A DNA stretch of 64,000 nt from NCBI RefSeq assembly GCF_004114695.1, contig NZ_CP035310.1:2525501-2589500 (forward strand), in the 5' to 3' direction. This document shows, one piece after another, positions 9,251 through 17,947 of this stretch. The first letter of the stretch is position 1. Each line of letters opens with the position of its first letter. Below the pieces are notes generated by a model. That model did not search any database. It saw only the letters and a list, made by a program, of their open reading frames with translations, and was not told the origin of the DNA. Origin of the DNA: Erythrobacter sp. HKB08 (GTDB taxonomy: Bacteria > Pseudomonadota > Alphaproteobacteria > Sphingomonadales > Sphingomonadaceae). The translations under genes were made by a program, and so were the position numbers.

Positions 9251-10777
9251 TTATCGCGCGGGCCCGCCGAGCGGTGCGTCGCGTTGCTGTTGCTCGCGGG
9301 CTTCGGCCTCCCGGGCCCGCAAGATTTCGATGTTTCTCTCGTGCCGTTCGCGCGTGATCGGATAGAACAGCAGGATCAGCGCGCCGACCGTCCAGAGTGT
9401 GATCGAGGTCGGTATGTAATGGATCAGCAGGCTGTCGACCACGTCTTCGGAAATGGTCGCCGGGTCCGCCTTTTCCGGAAACTGCGATAGCGCCAGGACC
9501 TGCCCGGCCACGAACAGGCCGAGCGCGTTGGAGCATTGCTGCATGAAGCTCGAAGCGGAAAAGAACGTGCCTGCCGTATGCCGCCCCGTTTCGACCGCGC
9601 TGTCTTCGACCACGTCGGCGAGCATGGAGCTGGTATTGATCAGCGAGATCGCGACCATCGCACCGTAAACCGCGCCGATGACGAACAGAGTCGGCACCAG
9701 CAGCTTGTCGCCCGGCACGAAGAACATGTCGAACAGGCTGAGCAGCAGCGGGGTGAGGCCGATCGAGACGCCGAGGACCGCAAAGATCATCGAACTCTTG
9801 CGCTTGCCGAGCCAGTTGGAAAAGCGCGGCGCGAGCGGCGCTGCCAGCGTCGCCGCGACGAAGCTGTCGAGCGTGAGCAAGGCAAGCTGCGTCGTGTTGA
9901 GCTGGAAGAGATAGGTCCCGAAATAGAGTGTCGTCGCGCTGTAAAGCCCGATGGCGGTATATTTGAACACGCCGAAGCCGAAGATCGCGAGGAACCCGCG
10001 ATTGCCGAATGCCGCGAACATCTCTTTTAAATGACCCATCATGGTCATCTTCGGCCCGTCCGTCGCTGCGTCGGCCTGCCGCATGTAGGGGATGCGGCTC
10101 TTGGTGCCGAAAGCGCAGACCAGAATGGCGATAAAGATCAGGATCGCGCCGAGCGTTGCGAAATTTACGTAACTTTCCGGGTTCAGCTGACCGCGCGGAT
10201 ATTCCTCGCTCTCGATGAAGATGAAGGCGAGCGAGAAGGAGGTGAAGCCGAAGGCGCCTGCGTAGCCGAACCAGTAGCGCAGCGAGAACAGCTTGGTCCG
10301 CTCCGCGTAAACGTCGGTCAGTTCGGGCGCCATTGCCGAGGCGTTGATCTCGAATGCGCTGATCGCGGCCCGCGTTGCCGCCGCGAAAGCGAAGATCCAC
10401 AAGCCCAGCTGCACATGGCTCAACCCGTCGGGCGGAAACCATGTCAGGAAGAAGAAGATCGTGGTCGGCACGGCCGCGGCGAGCATGAAGGGATGGCGCC
10501 TGCCCCAGCGCGAGCGCGTCACATCGGCCCAGCGGCCGAGGAACGGGTCGACGATCGCATCGACCAGCAGCGTCATGGCCAGCGCGGTCCCGACGATTGC
10601 TGCAGGAACGCCGACGACCTGGTTGAAATAGAGCAAAAGGTAGCTCGAGAAAGCCGCGCTCTTGATGCCATTGGCCATCGCGCCGAAGCCGTAGCTGACT
10701 TTCGTCCCGGTCCTTAGCGGCGGAATCCCCGATTGCGCCTGCGATCCGCCGTCGGCGACGGCTGCTTCACCGCTCAT
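9251..10777 (-). CDS. GPH/MelB-type MFS transporter
   Basis: A 508-residue membrane transporter related to the glycoside-pentoside-hexuronide:cation symporter branch of the MFS. Supporting segments are SYGFGAMANGIKSAAFSSYL at the N-terminus, DAIVDPFLGRWADVTRSRWG (the classic MelB-like loop carrying acidic cation-site residues) and GRRHPFMLAAAVPT. About twelve hydrophobic stretches follow, and the C-terminus is a charged cytoplasmic helix. Its ATG overlaps the preceding dehydrogenase stop as ATGA, indicating translational coupling. In an acyl-CoA operon the solute is more likely a lipid, terpenoid or steroid-like acid than a sugar, but this is inference only. Confidence 0.87.
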   Translation of the reverse strand: MSGEAAVADGGSQAQSGIPPLRTGTKVSYGFGAMANGIKSAAFSSYLLLYFNQVVGVPAAIVGTALAMTLLVDAIVDPFLGRWADVTRSRWGRRHPFMLAAAVPTTIFFFLTWFPPDGLSHVQLGLWIFAFAAATRAAISAFEINASAMAPELTDVYAERTKLFSLRYWFGYAGAFGFTSFSLAFIFIESEEYPRGQLNPESYVNFATLGAILIFIAILVCAFGTKSRIPYMRQADAATDGPKMTMMGHLKEMFAAFGNRGFLAIFGFGVFKYTAIGLYSATTLYFGTYLFQLNTTQLALLTLDSFVAATLAAPLAPRFSNWLGKRKSSMIFAVLGVSIGLTPLLLSLFDMFFVPGDKLLVPTLFVIGAVYGAMVAISLINTSSMLADVVEDSAVETGRHTAGTFFSASSFMQQCSNALGLFVAGQVLALSQFPEKADPATISEDVVDSLLIHYIPTSITLWTVGALILLFYPITRERHERNIEILRAREAEAREQQQRDAPLGGPAR

Positions 10778-12078
10778 GCGGCAGCCTCCGCCGCGTCGGC
10801 AATTTCCTCAACCGGATCGTACATCGCCCGGGCTGCATCGCGGCGATGGAGCAGCGAGTATTCTGGGAACATGGGGTCGTCGACCTCGCGGTATGCCCGC
10901 AGGTGCTGCTTCGCGACGGTGACCTTGTGCACCTCGGTCGGTCCGTCGGCGATACCCATGACCATCGAAGCGATCAGGTTACCGACGAATGGCATCTCGT
11001 TCGAGACCCCGAGCGAGCCATGGATGTGGATGCAGCGCGAGGCGATGTCGTGATAGACCTTCGGCATCAGCGCCTTGATCGCGGCGATATCCTTCCGGAC
11101 CTTCCGGTAATCCTGGTACTTGTCGATCATCCAGGCGGTCTTGAGGACGAAGAGCTTGAATTGCTCGAGCTCGATATAGCTGTCGGCGATCTGCATCTGC
11201 ACCGCCTGGTAGTCGCTGATCGCCCCGGTCCGCGTCTTGCGGCTGACGGCACGCCGGCTCATCGCGTCGAGCAGGCGCTTGCAGCTGCCGACCGTGCGCA
11301 TCGCGTGATGTACCCGCCCACCGCCGAGCCGGGTCTGCGAAATCGCGAAGGCACCGCCCTGTTCGCCCAGCAGGTGATCGGCCGGAACGCGCACGTCGGT
11401 ATAGCGAACGTAGCTCTCCGAGCCGCTTTCCTGCCCGTAGACGCCGACATTGCGGATGATTTCGACACCGGGCGTATCGACCGGCACGATGAACATGCTC
11501 ATCCGCTGGTGACGCTGCGCCTCGGGATCGGTGACCGCCATCACGATCAGGAAGTCGGCCCATTTGCCATTGGTCGAGAACCACTTCTCGCCATTGATCT
11601 TCCAGTGATTGCCGTCGAGCTCTGCTCTGGTGACGAAATTGGTCGGGTCGGAGCCGCCTTGCGGCTCGGTCATGGAAAAGGCGGAAACGATCTCGTTGTC
11701 GAGCAGCGGCTTTAGATACCGCTCCTTCTGTTCGGGAGTGCCATAGTGCGCGATGATCTCCGCATTTCCGGTATCGGGCGCCTGGCAACCGAACACGATC
11801 GGGGCGAAGGTCGCGCCGCCGAGAATCTCGTTCATCAGCCCCAGCTTGACCTGGCCGTAGCCCTGCCCGCCCAGCTCCGGACCGAGGTGGCAGGCCCACA
11901 GGCCCTTGGCCTTAACCTCCTCCTGCAAAGGGCGGACAAGCGCGTTTCGCCGCGGATTCTTCACATCGTAGGGGTGAATGCCGAGCATGCCGAGCGGCTC
12001 GACCTTCTCGCGCACGAAGCCTTCCATCCAGTCGAGCTTCTCCTGAAACTCGGGATCGGTTTCGAAATCCCATGCCAT
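10774..12078 (-). CDS. Acyl-CoA dehydrogenase, ACAD10/11-like
   Basis: A 434-residue acyl-CoA dehydrogenase. Key segments are FSMTEPQGGSDPTNFVTRA, INGEKWFSTNGKWADFLIVM and, near the C-terminus, IHGSLGVSNEMPF followed by ADGPTEVHKVTVAKQ. The ADGP-EVH loop in place of YEGT places it in the ACAD10/ACAD11-like branch. I chose ATG 12078 rather than an upstream in-frame codon because GGGAGAGAG stands just before it and the family N-terminus begins at MAWDFETDP. It is the first gene of a five-gene operon running to 5637, transcribed from the 145-base region that carries the shared 14-base motif. Confidence 0.9.
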   Translation of the reverse strand: MAWDFETDPEFQEKLDWMEGFVREKVEPLGMLGIHPYDVKNPRRNALVRPLQEEVKAKGLWACHLGPELGGQGYGQVKLGLMNEILGGATFAPIVFGCQAPDTGNAEIIAHYGTPEQKERYLKPLLDNEIVSAFSMTEPQGGSDPTNFVTRAELDGNHWKINGEKWFSTNGKWADFLIVMAVTDPEAQRHQRMSMFIVPVDTPGVEIIRNVGVYGQESGSESYVRYTDVRVPADHLLGEQGGAFAISQTRLGGGRVHHAMRTVGSCKRLLDAMSRRAVSRKTRTGAISDYQAVQMQIADSYIELEQFKLFVLKTAWMIDKYQDYRKVRKDIAAIKALMPKVYHDIASRCIHIHGSLGVSNEMPFVGNLIASMVMGIADGPTEVHKVTVAKQHLRAYREVDDPMFPEYSLLHRRDAARAMYDPVEEIADAAEAAA

Positions 12079-12112
12079 CGACTCTCTCCCTTCGCGGCAC
12101 TTTTGAGCCGAG

Positions 12113-12126
12113 CATACCCGTCTTTC
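12113..12126 (+). promoter_or_regulatory. Second copy of the shared 14-base promoter motif
   Basis: CATACCCGTCTTTC lies 35 bases before the start of the first acyl-CoA dehydrogenase gene. It matches 13 of 14 bases of the copy at 2502-2515, which precedes the acyl-CoA ligase. The sequence continues into CGAAAG, giving a partial dyad CTTTCGAAAG. It is a candidate operator or extended promoter element. Confidence 0.35.
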
Positions 12127-12224
12127 GAAAGAGGGCAAGAAGATGGAGAGGTCAGGTCGGTTGCGCCGATGCCGCGCCACCAGTCACGACGCCTTTGGTT
12201 TTGCCGTTAGCGCAAGGATGCGGG

Positions 12225-12716
12225 CTAGCTGCCCGCTCTCGCCAGATTGATACCCTCGGCGATGCTGGAGATGTATTTCATCGACAATTCGGTCATCGGG
12301 CGCAGGTCCTCTGCCCCTCGTTCGCCCATCTTCCAGTGGCCGTTTTCGTCACGCGCGATCCACTTCTTCGCTTCCATCTTGGCAATCTTGCGGCGCACCG
12401 TCTCGCGCGGAATGCCGGTCACCTGGGCAATGGAGAGGGTGTTCAGCGGCTTCCGGAAATCGATGTCGCGCCGCTTGAGCAACTCCGAGTAGCTGAAGGA
12501 GTATGGCAGCTGGTCCTTGGGGAGGATCGCCGCCCCGACGACCGCGAGGATCAGGGTGGAATCGAGGTCCCCGTCGAAGGCTTCCCTCAGTTCGCTCAGG
12601 AGGGCGATCATGCCTTCGACATGGCGGGGCCACAGGATGGAGAAATGCTCTTCGGCGATGTTCACGGCGACGTCCTTTTTCCAACTGGATGTTAGCGCTC
12701 TCAGCGCGATGCCCAT
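12225..12716 (-). CDS. Winged-helix DNA-binding protein, function unknown
   Basis: About 163 residues with a helix-turn-helix in the C-terminal half: NTLSIAQVTGIPRETVRRKI followed by the wing-like KMEAKKWIARDENGHW. The N-terminal half is helical and hydrophobic (HVEGMIALLSELREAF, STLILAVVGAAIL), perhaps a dimerisation domain. The pattern fits a MarR/IclR-type winged-helix regulator, but I cannot name the family. An upstream TTG at 12758 is in frame; ATG 12716 is preferred because the intervening stretch is hydrophobic and would fall in the promoter. It is divergent from a porin gene 90 bases away, a usual arrangement for a local regulator. Confidence 0.7.
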   Translation of the reverse strand: MGIALRALTSSWKKDVAVNIAEEHFSILWPRHVEGMIALLSELREAFDGDLDSTLILAVVGAAILPKDQLPYSFSYSELLKRRDIDFRKPLNTLSIAQVTGIPRETVRRKIAKMEAKKWIARDENGHWKMGERGAEDLRPMTELSMKYISSIAEGINLARAGS

Positions 12717-12756
12717 TTTGGGTAATCGCACTATGGCCAAAACTGCAAGCGCCAGC

Positions 12757-12783
12757 AATCAGTGAGGAAACGGGTCGCTGATT
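12757..12783. promoter_or_regulatory. Inverted repeat in the divergent regulator/porin promoter
   Basis: AATCAG at 12757-12762 and CTGATT at 12778-12783 form a perfect six-base inverted repeat with centres 21 bases apart, two helical turns. It lies between the divergent winged-helix gene and the porin start at 12807, so it is a candidate operator. The arms are short and chance occurrence is possible. Confidence 0.3.
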
Positions 12784-12806
12784 CCACCTATTGGGGAGTT
12801 GGCTTT

Positions 12807-14297
12807 ATGCAGTTGGAAGCTGTCTTGTCGGCAAAAGCTGGCGGCATTCGCCTGTTACGAGGCGTACCGCTTGCGGCAGGGCTACTAGCCGCTTCGATCA
12901 TCACTGCTCCCGCAGCCTTCGCCCAAGAGGAACCCGCCACGCAGGGCGCAGACCAGGAAACCAGCGACACCCAGATCAAGTTCACTCTCGAAGGCGGCAT
13001 CAACGCTGTCGCCGAGGAGAACCTCTATTGGAACCTCGCCGACCGCTTCGCGCCTTCGGCCAATTTCGATTCCGATACTCAGTGGCTGGAATTCTATGCG
13101 AAGCCGGGCGTCGAACTGACCCACAATCTTGGCGGCGACAGCGAGCTCTACGGCGGCTTTTCCGTAGTCGCTTCCGCCACTCTCGGCACCGATGCCTTCG
13201 ACAAGTCGGACACCGGCCGGGTCACGATGGAAGAAGCCTATCTCGGCATTCGCACCGGTTCGATCGAAACGGGCCAGTTCGACCTCTCCATCGGCGCGCA
13301 GGAACTGAAGCTCGGCACAGGGATGCTGGTTTCCAACGGCGCATCCAACGGTTTCGAGCGCGGCGCGGTCAAGCTGGGGCCGCGCAAGGCGTGGGAGCGG
13401 ACCATTATCGCCCGGTTCCGCAAGCAGGGCCTGACCACCACCGCATTCTTCATCGATCCCAACGAGCTCGCATCGAACGACACCAAGACACAGAGCGTGG
13501 GCGGTGACATCCGCTACGATTTGGGACGAGGCGATTTCGTCGGGGTTTCCTACGTCAACGTGCTCCAGTCGGGCGCACCCTATCCGCAGGCCGCGCCCGG
13601 CGGTATCGGCCCGCCCAACTTCCTCGATGGAGGTCGCGACGGCCTGAACGCCATTTCGTTCTACAGCCTGATCCATCCGGCAAGGGAGGCAGCACCCGGA
13701 TTCTATATCGGCCTCGACGGGGCCTATCAGTGGAACGGCCGGCTCGACCTCGATGCCTGGGGCGGGCGCCTCAAGGTCGGCCACGCGTGGAACGACAAGC
13801 CCTGGCGCCCGGACCTGTTCTATTCCTACCAGACCTTCTCAGGCGACGATCCCGATACGCCGGAACTCGAGCGTTTCGACCCGCTGCACTACGAAGGCTC
13901 TCCGGCAAGCTGGGCCACCGGTTCGAAAGCCGCGCTGGTCTTCATCAACTCGAACGTCCAGTCGCACCAGCTGACCCTGCGCACGATGCCGAGCCCGCGC
14001 GACTTCCTGACTTTCAGGGCCGCGCATATCCGGGTGAACGAGCTGCGCAGCCCGATCCAGTTCGGGCAGGCGACGCGCCTGGAAATCTCGGACGACCTGG
14101 GCAGCGTTATTTCCGGGGTCACGGCGAACCACCTCGCCGACGATTTCTTCGTCGAATACACCCGCGTCCTCACCCCCAACATCTTCCTGACCGGCGGCTT
14201 CAGCATCTCGGTACCCGGCAAGGGGATCGAAAACGCCTTCGGCGGCGATGCGCCGGCCTGGACCGGAGGATTCGTTAACGTCGTCATGAATTTCTGA
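12807..14297 (+). CDS. Outer-membrane beta-barrel protein, alginate-export-like porin
   Basis: A 496-residue exported protein. A long signal sequence with hydrophobic core PLAAGLLAASIITAPAAFA precedes an acidic mature start (QEEPATQGADQ). The mature part is rich in alternating aromatic/polar beta strands, with many segments of the type YGGFSVVASATLGTDAF and DLGRGDFVGVSYVNV, and ends in phenylalanine (FVNVVMNF), the outer-membrane barrel terminus. The composition and length resemble the alginate_exp family of substrate-specific porins. ATG 12807 follows GGGGAG. It is divergent from the winged-helix gene and followed by a small secreted protein, and probably allows passive uptake or export of an unidentified solute. 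Confidence 0.75.
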   Translation: MQLEAVLSAKAGGIRLLRGVPLAAGLLAASIITAPAAFAQEEPATQGADQETSDTQIKFTLEGGINAVAEENLYWNLADRFAPSANFDSDTQWLEFYAKPGVELTHNLGGDSELYGGFSVVASATLGTDAFDKSDTGRVTMEEAYLGIRTGSIETGQFDLSIGAQELKLGTGMLVSNGASNGFERGAVKLGPRKAWERTIIARFRKQGLTTTAFFIDPNELASNDTKTQSVGGDIRYDLGRGDFVGVSYVNVLQSGAPYPQAAPGGIGPPNFLDGGRDGLNAISFYSLIHPAREAAPGFYIGLDGAYQWNGRLDLDAWGGRLKVGHAWNDKPWRPDLFYSYQTFSGDDPDTPELERFDPLHYEGSPASWATGSKAALVFINSNVQSHQLTLRTMPSPRDFLTFRAAHIRVNELRSPIQFGQATRLEISDDLGSVISGVTANHLADDFFVEYTRVLTPNIFLTGGFSISVPGKGIENAFGGDAPAWTGGFVNVVMNF

Positions 14298-14348
14298 GCC
14301 GGCCCGACGGGCCTCGTGGACACAGTTCAAATGCAAGGAGTCGAAGTG

Positions 14349-14732
14349 ATGAAAAAGCTTGTAATCCGCTCTCTGGCCGCTGGCGCACTGGCCGCAAGCG
14401 CCGTCGGTTTGACCCCGGTCGTTGCTCAGGAAAACGACGAGGAAGCCCTGAGCGAGGAAGAGCAGGTCGATAACGGCCTGAAGAACTTCGGCTATATCGC
14501 CGGCCTTTCCCGCAATTGCGTGGCCGAGAACCAGCAGGTCGCGTTCGAGCGCGACGTGCTGGAAGTGCATGCCTCGATCAGCCGCCTGCTGGGCGTCGAC
14601 CGCGCTTTCCTGTTCTCCGCCGCATTCGGCTACGGCACGAGTGTCGCCATCGAGCAGGAGAACTGCGCGGAGGTACTGCGCCAGTATGAGAGCCGGACCA
14701 ACAAGTTCCGCGGCGCAGCGAAGGAGGATTGA
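14349..14732 (+). CDS. Small secreted protein of unknown function
   Basis: I do not recognise this 127-residue protein. It begins with a clear signal peptide (MKKLVIRSLAAGALAASAVG, then an Ala-Gln cleavage site near VVAQ). The mature part is acidic (ENDEEALSEEEQ) and has two cysteines, in SRNCVAEN and QENCAEVL, which could form a disulfide. AAGGAG precedes the ATG at 14349 by eight bases. Its last codons contain the ribosome-binding site AAGGAGGAT of the next gene, so the two are cotranscribed. Location should be periplasmic. Confidence 0.7.
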   Translation: MKKLVIRSLAAGALAASAVGLTPVVAQENDEEALSEEEQVDNGLKNFGYIAGLSRNCVAENQQVAFERDVLEVHASISRLLGVDRAFLFSAAFGYGTSVAIEQENCAEVLRQYESRTNKFRGAAKED

Positions 14733-14734
14733 TC

Positions 14735-15187
14735 ATGCATGGCAAGATCCTGGTCCTGCTGGGTGCAGCGACAGTCCTCACCGGCATGCCTTCCGAAGTC
14801 CAGGCGCAGAGCTGGGAAGTGCGCCGCGAGATCCGCGAAGCCAATCGCGAGGTCAATCGCGAACGCCGCGAAGCGGACGCCCGAATCCGGCGCTGTGACG
14901 ACCGCGAATGCGTCGAACGCGAATATCGCAGGGCGAACCGCGAGGTCGCGCGCGAGCGGCGCGAGGCCCGGCGCGAAGTGAGCCGCGAAATCCGCGAGGA
15001 TTATTACGATCGCTTCTATCGCGGGAACGGCCGCTGGTGGCGCGACGGGCGATACTGGAACCGCAACGACTACCTGCGTCGCTACTACAAGCGGCAGGAC
15101 AACGACGGGGCCGACGTCCTCAAGGGCGTACTCATCGGTGCCGCCGTGGTCGGCGTGATTGCGGCGGTGACCGACGACGACGACTGA
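14735..15187 (+). CDS. Arginine-rich secreted protein with glycine/alanine C-terminal segment
   Basis: A 150-residue protein of unknown function. A signal peptide (KILVLLGAATVLTGMPSEVQA) is followed by a strongly charged region of repeated R-E-x-R-E type units (EIREANREVNRERREADAR, REARREVSREIRED) likely to form a long single helix. A Tyr/Trp/Arg-rich part follows (YDRFYRGNGRWWRDGRYWN). It ends with a short hydrophobic GVLIGAAVVGVIAAV segment and four or five aspartates. The start at ATG 14735 is set by AAGGAGGAT six bases upstream. The opposite charge of the helix and the tail suggests binding to envelope polymers or nucleic acid, but this is speculative. Confidence 0.7.
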   Translation: MHGKILVLLGAATVLTGMPSEVQAQSWEVRREIREANREVNRERREADARIRRCDDRECVEREYRRANREVARERREARREVSREIREDYYDRFYRGNGRWWRDGRYWNRNDYLRRYYKRQDNDGADVLKGVLIGAAVVGVIAAVTDDDD

Positions 15188-15211
15188 TTTCCTTACACAG
15201 GGAGTAACTTC

Positions 15212-16555
15212 ATGCGCTTCATGTCCAAATTGTCTTCGGCTGCCCTCTCGCTGGCGCTTGCAGCCGCAGTCTCCGTTCCGGCGAATGCGCAGGAGCGCCA
15301 GGCGCCTCTCTCGGCCGAGGAATCCGATCCGCGCGTCATGGGCTGGATGGTCGGCTCGCCGCCGCCGGAGGACAAGATCATCACCCAGCCGGACTCGGTC
15401 TATTTCAGCTTTCCGCGGCTGAGGTGGAGCGTATGCCACCTGCGCGAATTCCTCCCGACGGAAGAAATCAGTCGCGGGCTGGGTGCGCCGGTTCCCCTCT
15501 CCTACCTGCCGCCCGATCAACTCGGCGAGTATGCGCAGGAAATCGACGCGCTGACCTTCACGCCGATGAACTCGGACGCGCAGATGACCTGGGAGGAATC
15601 GCTCGGCGCCAACTACACCGACGGGCTGCTGATCATGCACAAGGGCCGCGTGGTGTACGAGAAGTACTCCGGCTGCCTGACCGAGGAAGGCAAGCACGCG
15701 GCGATGTCGATGACCAAATCGCTCACCGGCCTGCTGGCGCAAATCCTCGTCACCGAGGGCGACCTCGACGAGACGGCGCGCGTGATCGACATCATCCCGG
15801 AAATCGAAGGCAGCGCCTTCGCTTCGGCCACGGTGCGAGAAGTGATGGATATGACCACCGGGGTCAAATATTCGGAGAACTACGCTGATCCGAACGCAGA
15901 CATCTGGGTCTATTCGCGCGCGGCAAGCCCGCTTCCGAAGCCCGAAGGCTACACCGGGCCGAACGGCTATTGGGAATATCTCCAGCAGGTCCAGCCCGAG
16001 GGCCGGCATGGCGATGAATTCCACTACAAGACGATCAATTCGGACATGCTGGGCTGGATCATCACCCGCGTGACCGGCAAGTCGGTGACAGAGCTGGCAT
16101 CCGAACGGCTGTGGTCCAAGATGGGCGCAGAACAGGCCGCCTACCAGACGGTCGACGGCAAGGGCGTGCCTTTCGCGGGCGGCGGCCTGACTGCCAGCCT
16201 GCGGGATCTCGGCCGGCTCGGCCAGCTGATGCTCGACGAAGGCGTGATCAACGGCAAGCGCCTGTTCCCCGCCGAAGTCGCGCAGCGCATCCGGCAGGGC
16301 GGCGATCCGTCGAAGTTCGCCGGTTTCCCGACGATCCCGAACGGCAGCTATACGAGCCAGTGGTGGGTGTTCCACAACGACCACGGCGCCTACGCGGCGC
16401 GCGGCGTACACGGCCAGACGATCTACGTCGACCCGACCGCGGAAATGGTCCTCGTCCGCTTCGCGTCCTTCCCGACGGCTGCGAACGGCAGGATCGATCC
16501 GACCTCGCTGCCGGCATACCAGGCCGTGGCCGAATACCTGATGGCGAAGGATTGA
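15212..16555 (+). CDS. Secreted serine hydrolase of the class C beta-lactamase family (NylB-like)
   Basis: A 447-residue exported hydrolase. Signal peptide: KLSSAALSLALAAAVSVPANAQE. The catalytic SxxK is SMTK in MSMTKSLTGLLAQ, the second motif is YKTINSDML (Y-x-N region), and HGQTIYVD occupies the KTG-equivalent position. This set of motifs, with length about 450, resembles 6-aminohexanoate-dimer hydrolases (NylB) and related amidases/esterases more than true AmpC. The start follows GGGAGT. It sits 24 bases after the Arg-rich protein gene and just before an MscS channel gene, probably in one transcript starting at the porin. The natural substrate is unknown. Confidence 0.85.
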   Translation: MRFMSKLSSAALSLALAAAVSVPANAQERQAPLSAEESDPRVMGWMVGSPPPEDKIITQPDSVYFSFPRLRWSVCHLREFLPTEEISRGLGAPVPLSYLPPDQLGEYAQEIDALTFTPMNSDAQMTWEESLGANYTDGLLIMHKGRVVYEKYSGCLTEEGKHAAMSMTKSLTGLLAQILVTEGDLDETARVIDIIPEIEGSAFASATVREVMDMTTGVKYSENYADPNADIWVYSRAASPLPKPEGYTGPNGYWEYLQQVQPEGRHGDEFHYKTINSDMLGWIITRVTGKSVTELASERLWSKMGAEQAAYQTVDGKGVPFAGGGLTASLRDLGRLGQLMLDEGVINGKRLFPAEVAQRIRQGGDPSKFAGFPTIPNGSYTSQWWVFHNDHGAYAARGVHGQTIYVDPTAEMVLVRFASFPTAANGRIDPTSLPAYQAVAEYLMAKD

Positions 16556-16565
16556 GGCGGGCCTC

Positions 16566-17924
16566 GTGGCGAACCAGGCGATATCGGTAACGAGACTGGC
16601 TGCATTCTGGCTGGCGGCTCTACTGACATTCGCCTTGGCGTTCGCCGCGCAGGCACAGGAGCCGGAGGCTGAACAGCAGGGGCCTGAAGCCGTCGAGGCA
16701 GAGGCCCCTGCCCAGCCGGCGGAAACCGGACTGGTGGCACTAGCAAGCTCTCCCGACACGTCAGTCGCCGAGCTGTCTCACCTGCTGGTGCCGTTGACGA
16801 CTGATGAACTGGCCCAAGTCAGCGAAGTCTGGTTCGAGCTCGTCCGCGACAAGACGGAAGCGATCGCACGGGCCCAGGCGGAGCGGGTGAGCAGCGCCAA
16901 TCCCGACGATCCTGAACGGATCAGCGCGATCGTCAGCCTTGTCGAGCAACGTGCGCGCCTGCTTGAAAAATATACGCTCGTGATCGACTCGCTCGAGCGC
17001 AAGGGAGGGGACGCCGAGCTAGTCCAGAAACTGCGCTCCTACCGGCAAGGCATCCTTTACGAGGAAACCGCGCTTGCCAGTACGAGGGCGCTGTTCGGCT
17101 CCTTCATCGAATGGCTGGGAAGGCCGGATGGCGGGATCGCCCTGCTGCAACGCATTTTCATCGCGTTCCTGGCGCTCGCGCTGATCGTCCTCGCGGCCCG
17201 GATCGCACGCGGCTTCGTGAAGCTGTGGGTCGGCCGTTTCACCCGCATCTCGAAGCTGCTGCAGGCCTTCATCGTCGGCGCATTCTTCTGGCTGTTCATC
17301 CTCGCCGGCATCATCATCGTGCTCGCCTCGATCGATGTCGACATCACGCCGCTGTTCGCGCTTATCGGCGGCGCATCCTTCATCCTCGCCTTCGCGTTCC
17401 AGGACACGCTCGGCAACCTGGCCAGCGGGCTGATGATCATGATCAACCAGCCTTTCGACGAGGGAGACTACATCGAGGTCGGCGGTGTCGGCGGGACGGT
17501 GAAGAACGTCAGCATGGTCGGCACGACGGTAGCGACGCCCGACAACCGGATCATCGTCGTTCCCAACAAGAACGTCTGGGGCAATGTGATCGTCAATGCG
17601 ACGGCCAGCGAGACGCGGCGCGTCGACCTGGTCTTCGGCGCATCCTACGACGATCCCATCCAGGAGGTGCTCGACGTGCTGACAGAGCAGGTCGCGGCCC
17701 ACCCCAAGGTCCTGTCGGACCCGCCGGCCGATATCCGCCCGAACGAACTTGCCGCGAGCTCGGTCAATTTCGTGTGCCGGCCCTGGGTCAAGGCCGAAGA
17801 CTACTGGGACGTGAAGTGCGACCTGACGCAGCGCGTCAAGGAAGCCTTCGACAAGGCAGGACTATCGATGCCCTACCCGCAACAGGACGTGCATCTGAAA
17901 GTCGCGCCCGAGAACTCCGCCTGA
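16566..17924 (+). CDS. Mechanosensitive ion channel of the MscS family
   Basis: A 452-residue channel that releases solutes on hypo-osmotic shock. A signal-like first segment (LAAFWLAALLTFALAFAAQA) is followed by a periplasmic region of about 150 residues. Transmembrane helices then lead to the MscS core: FALIGGASFILAFAFQDTLG (pore helix with small residues) and NLASGLMIMINQPFDEGDYI, the family's signature beta domain entry, followed by GTVKNVSMVGTTVATPDNR. The C-terminal alpha/beta domain is complete. It starts at GTG 16566, ten bases after the serine hydrolase stop. The extra periplasmic domain is larger than in E. coli MscS. Confidence 0.9.
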   Translation: MANQAISVTRLAAFWLAALLTFALAFAAQAQEPEAEQQGPEAVEAEAPAQPAETGLVALASSPDTSVAELSHLLVPLTTDELAQVSEVWFELVRDKTEAIARAQAERVSSANPDDPERISAIVSLVEQRARLLEKYTLVIDSLERKGGDAELVQKLRSYRQGILYEETALASTRALFGSFIEWLGRPDGGIALLQRIFIAFLALALIVLAARIARGFVKLWVGRFTRISKLLQAFIVGAFFWLFILAGIIIVLASIDVDITPLFALIGGASFILAFAFQDTLGNLASGLMIMINQPFDEGDYIEVGGVGGTVKNVSMVGTTVATPDNRIIVVPNKNVWGNVIVNATASETRRVDLVFGASYDDPIQEVLDVLTEQVAAHPKVLSDPPADIRPNELAASSVNFVCRPWVKAEDYWDVKCDLTQRVKEAFDKAGLSMPYPQQDVHLKVAPENSA

Positions 17925-17947
17925 GCCGGTCCGTCGGCGTCGCTTGA

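Noticed and set aside
7995-10442. An 815-codon frame on the minus strand overlapping the MFS and acyl-CoA dehydrogenase genes
   Set aside because: It crosses two genes out of frame, is Arg-rich and shows no family signature, while the overlapped frames are clear proteins.
14630-16759. A 709-codon minus-strand frame opposite the small secreted proteins and serine hydrolase
   Set aside because: The plus-strand genes have signal peptides, ribosome-binding sites and catalytic motifs; the antisense frame has none.
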